Part shown: positions 63,050 through 64,000 of the stretch, piece after piece
Layout of the letters: every line of letters begins with the position of its first letter
Position numbering within the stretch: position 1 is the stretch's first letter
Assembly: GCF_032854445.1 (NCBI RefSeq)
Contig: NC_088295.1
Coordinates: 62,165,249 to 62,229,248, forward strand
Source of the DNA: Liolophura sinensis
Lineage: Eukaryota; Mollusca; Polyplacophora; Chitonida; Chitonidae
Length of the DNA stretch: 64,000 nucleotides
Reading direction: 5' to 3'
Translations under genes and position numbers: made by a program
The notes under the pieces: model-generated
Told to the model about the DNA's origin: nothing
Seen by the model: the letters and a program-made list of their open reading frames with translations, nothing else
Database searches by the model: none

Positions 63050-64000
63050 TATACTTTAACCCATTGTTGTCCTCTACCTTTTCTCAGATACTAGTACTAA
63101 TGAGTACAGGACATGCCTCATGGGCGTCGACATCAAGAGGCCCTGTATGAGTATTATTCCTAAACTGTCATCCACGTTTACATTTGTCTTGTATTATTTA
63201 ACACATTGTTGTTCTCTGTCTTTTCTCAGATACTAGTACTAATGAGTACAGGACATGCCTCTTTGGCGTCGACATCAAGAGGCCCTGTATGAGTATTATT
63301 CCTAAACTGTCATCCACGTTTACATTTGTCTTGTATTATTTAACACATTGTTGTTCTCTGTCTTTTCTCAGATACTAGTACTAATGAGTACAGGACATGC
63401 CTCTTTGGCGTCGACATCAAGAGGCCCTGTATGAGTATTATTCCTAAACTGTCATCCACGTTTACATTTGTCTTGTATTATTTAACACATTGTTGTTCTC
63501 TGTCTTTTCTCAGATATTAGTACTAATGAGTACAGGACTTGCCTCATGGGCGTCGACATCAAGAGGCCCTGTATGAGTATTATTCCTAAACTGTCATCCA
63601 CGTTTACATTTGTCTTGTATTATTTAACACATTGTTGTTCTCTGTCTTTTCTCAGATATTAGTACTAATGTGTACAGGACATGCCTCATAGGCGTCGACA
63701 TCAAGAGGCCCTGTATGAGTATTATTCCTAAACTGTCATCCACGTTTACATTTGTCTTGTATTATTTAACACATTGTTGTTCTCTGTCTTTTCTCAGATA
63801 TTAGTACTAATGAGTACAGGACTTGCCTCATGGGCGTCGACATCAAGAGGCCCTGTATGAGTATTATTCCTAAACTGTCATCCACGTTTACATTTGTCTT
63901 GTATTATTTAACACATTGTTGTCCTCTGTCTTTTCTCAGATACTAGTATTAATGAGTACAGGACATGCCTCATAGGCGTCGACATCAAGAGGCCCTGTAT
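63050..64000 (+). repeat. 142-bp tandem array of exon-like units, running off the window
   Basis: Units recur at exactly 142 bases (ACCTTTTCTCAG/GTCTTTTCTCAG landmarks at 63081, 63223, 63365, 63507, 63649, 63791, 63933). In each, a pyrimidine-rich tract ending CTCAG precedes 57 bases that end CCCT before GTATGAGT. Exon-like segments are 63088-63144, 63230-63286, 63372-63428, 63514-63570, 63656-63712, 63798-63854 and 63940-63996; the intron-like segment is 85 bases with a branch-point-like TTTAAC. Of three frames, only the one reading TSTNEYRTCLMGVDIKRP is open in all seven copies. The other two meet TAG in copies 5 and 7, or in copies 1-3 and 7. Segments of 57 nt in phase 1-1 would splice to a 19-residue repeat. 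No family is recognised. A plain satellite is the main alternative. Confidence 0.6.

Noticed and set aside
63050-64000. CRISPR-like array
   Set aside because: Units are continuous 142-bp tandem repeats without unique spacers, in a eukaryotic context.

Overview
The window looks like nuclear DNA from a lophotrochozoan animal, probably a mollusc or brachiopod. It is AT-rich, its genes are split by many GT-AG introns, and it is full of tRNA-derived SINEs ending in a GAAATATTCTTGAGTACGGC-type tail. It also carries many minisatellites and very frequent TACATGTA palindromes. The taxon is inferred from style only; no species marker was recognised.

Two protein-coding genes can be reconstructed end to end, and they are arranged head to head. 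On the minus strand (28998-36814) six exons encode a 360-residue protein with two STI1-type helical modules, so it is probably a chaperone-linked protein; I do not know its name. On the plus strand (38349-55637) sixteen coding exons encode a 707-residue DEAD-box RNA helicase of the DDX18/Has1 family (nucleolar, 60S ribosome biogenesis), with every helicase motif intact. About 1.5 kb lies between the start codons. This divergent promoter contains an ETS site abutting a CACGTG E-box, plus a second CACGTG.

Region by region: 1-14100 has no gene I can support, but holds SINEs, a 40-bp minisatellite, an old duplicated repeat and an (AT)n run. 14110-14270 resembles a promoter and first exon of a minus-strand gene, with CTCF-like and YY1-like motifs. 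14300-28990 holds an inverted-repeat element, a 32-bp minisatellite split by unique DNA, a decayed Penelope-like reverse transcriptase, and SINEs. 28998-55637 holds the two genes; their introns carry four large minisatellites, many SINEs and a 5S rRNA-derived fragment. 55640-63050 is repeat-rich with no supported gene.

The most unusual element is at the right edge (63050-64000). It is a perfect-period 142-bp tandem array in which each unit looks like a 57-nt exon with its own polypyrimidine tract, AG acceptor and GT donor. One reading frame stays open in all seven copies. It could be a tandem mini-exon cassette of an unknown repetitive protein, or a satellite with chance splice-like motifs.
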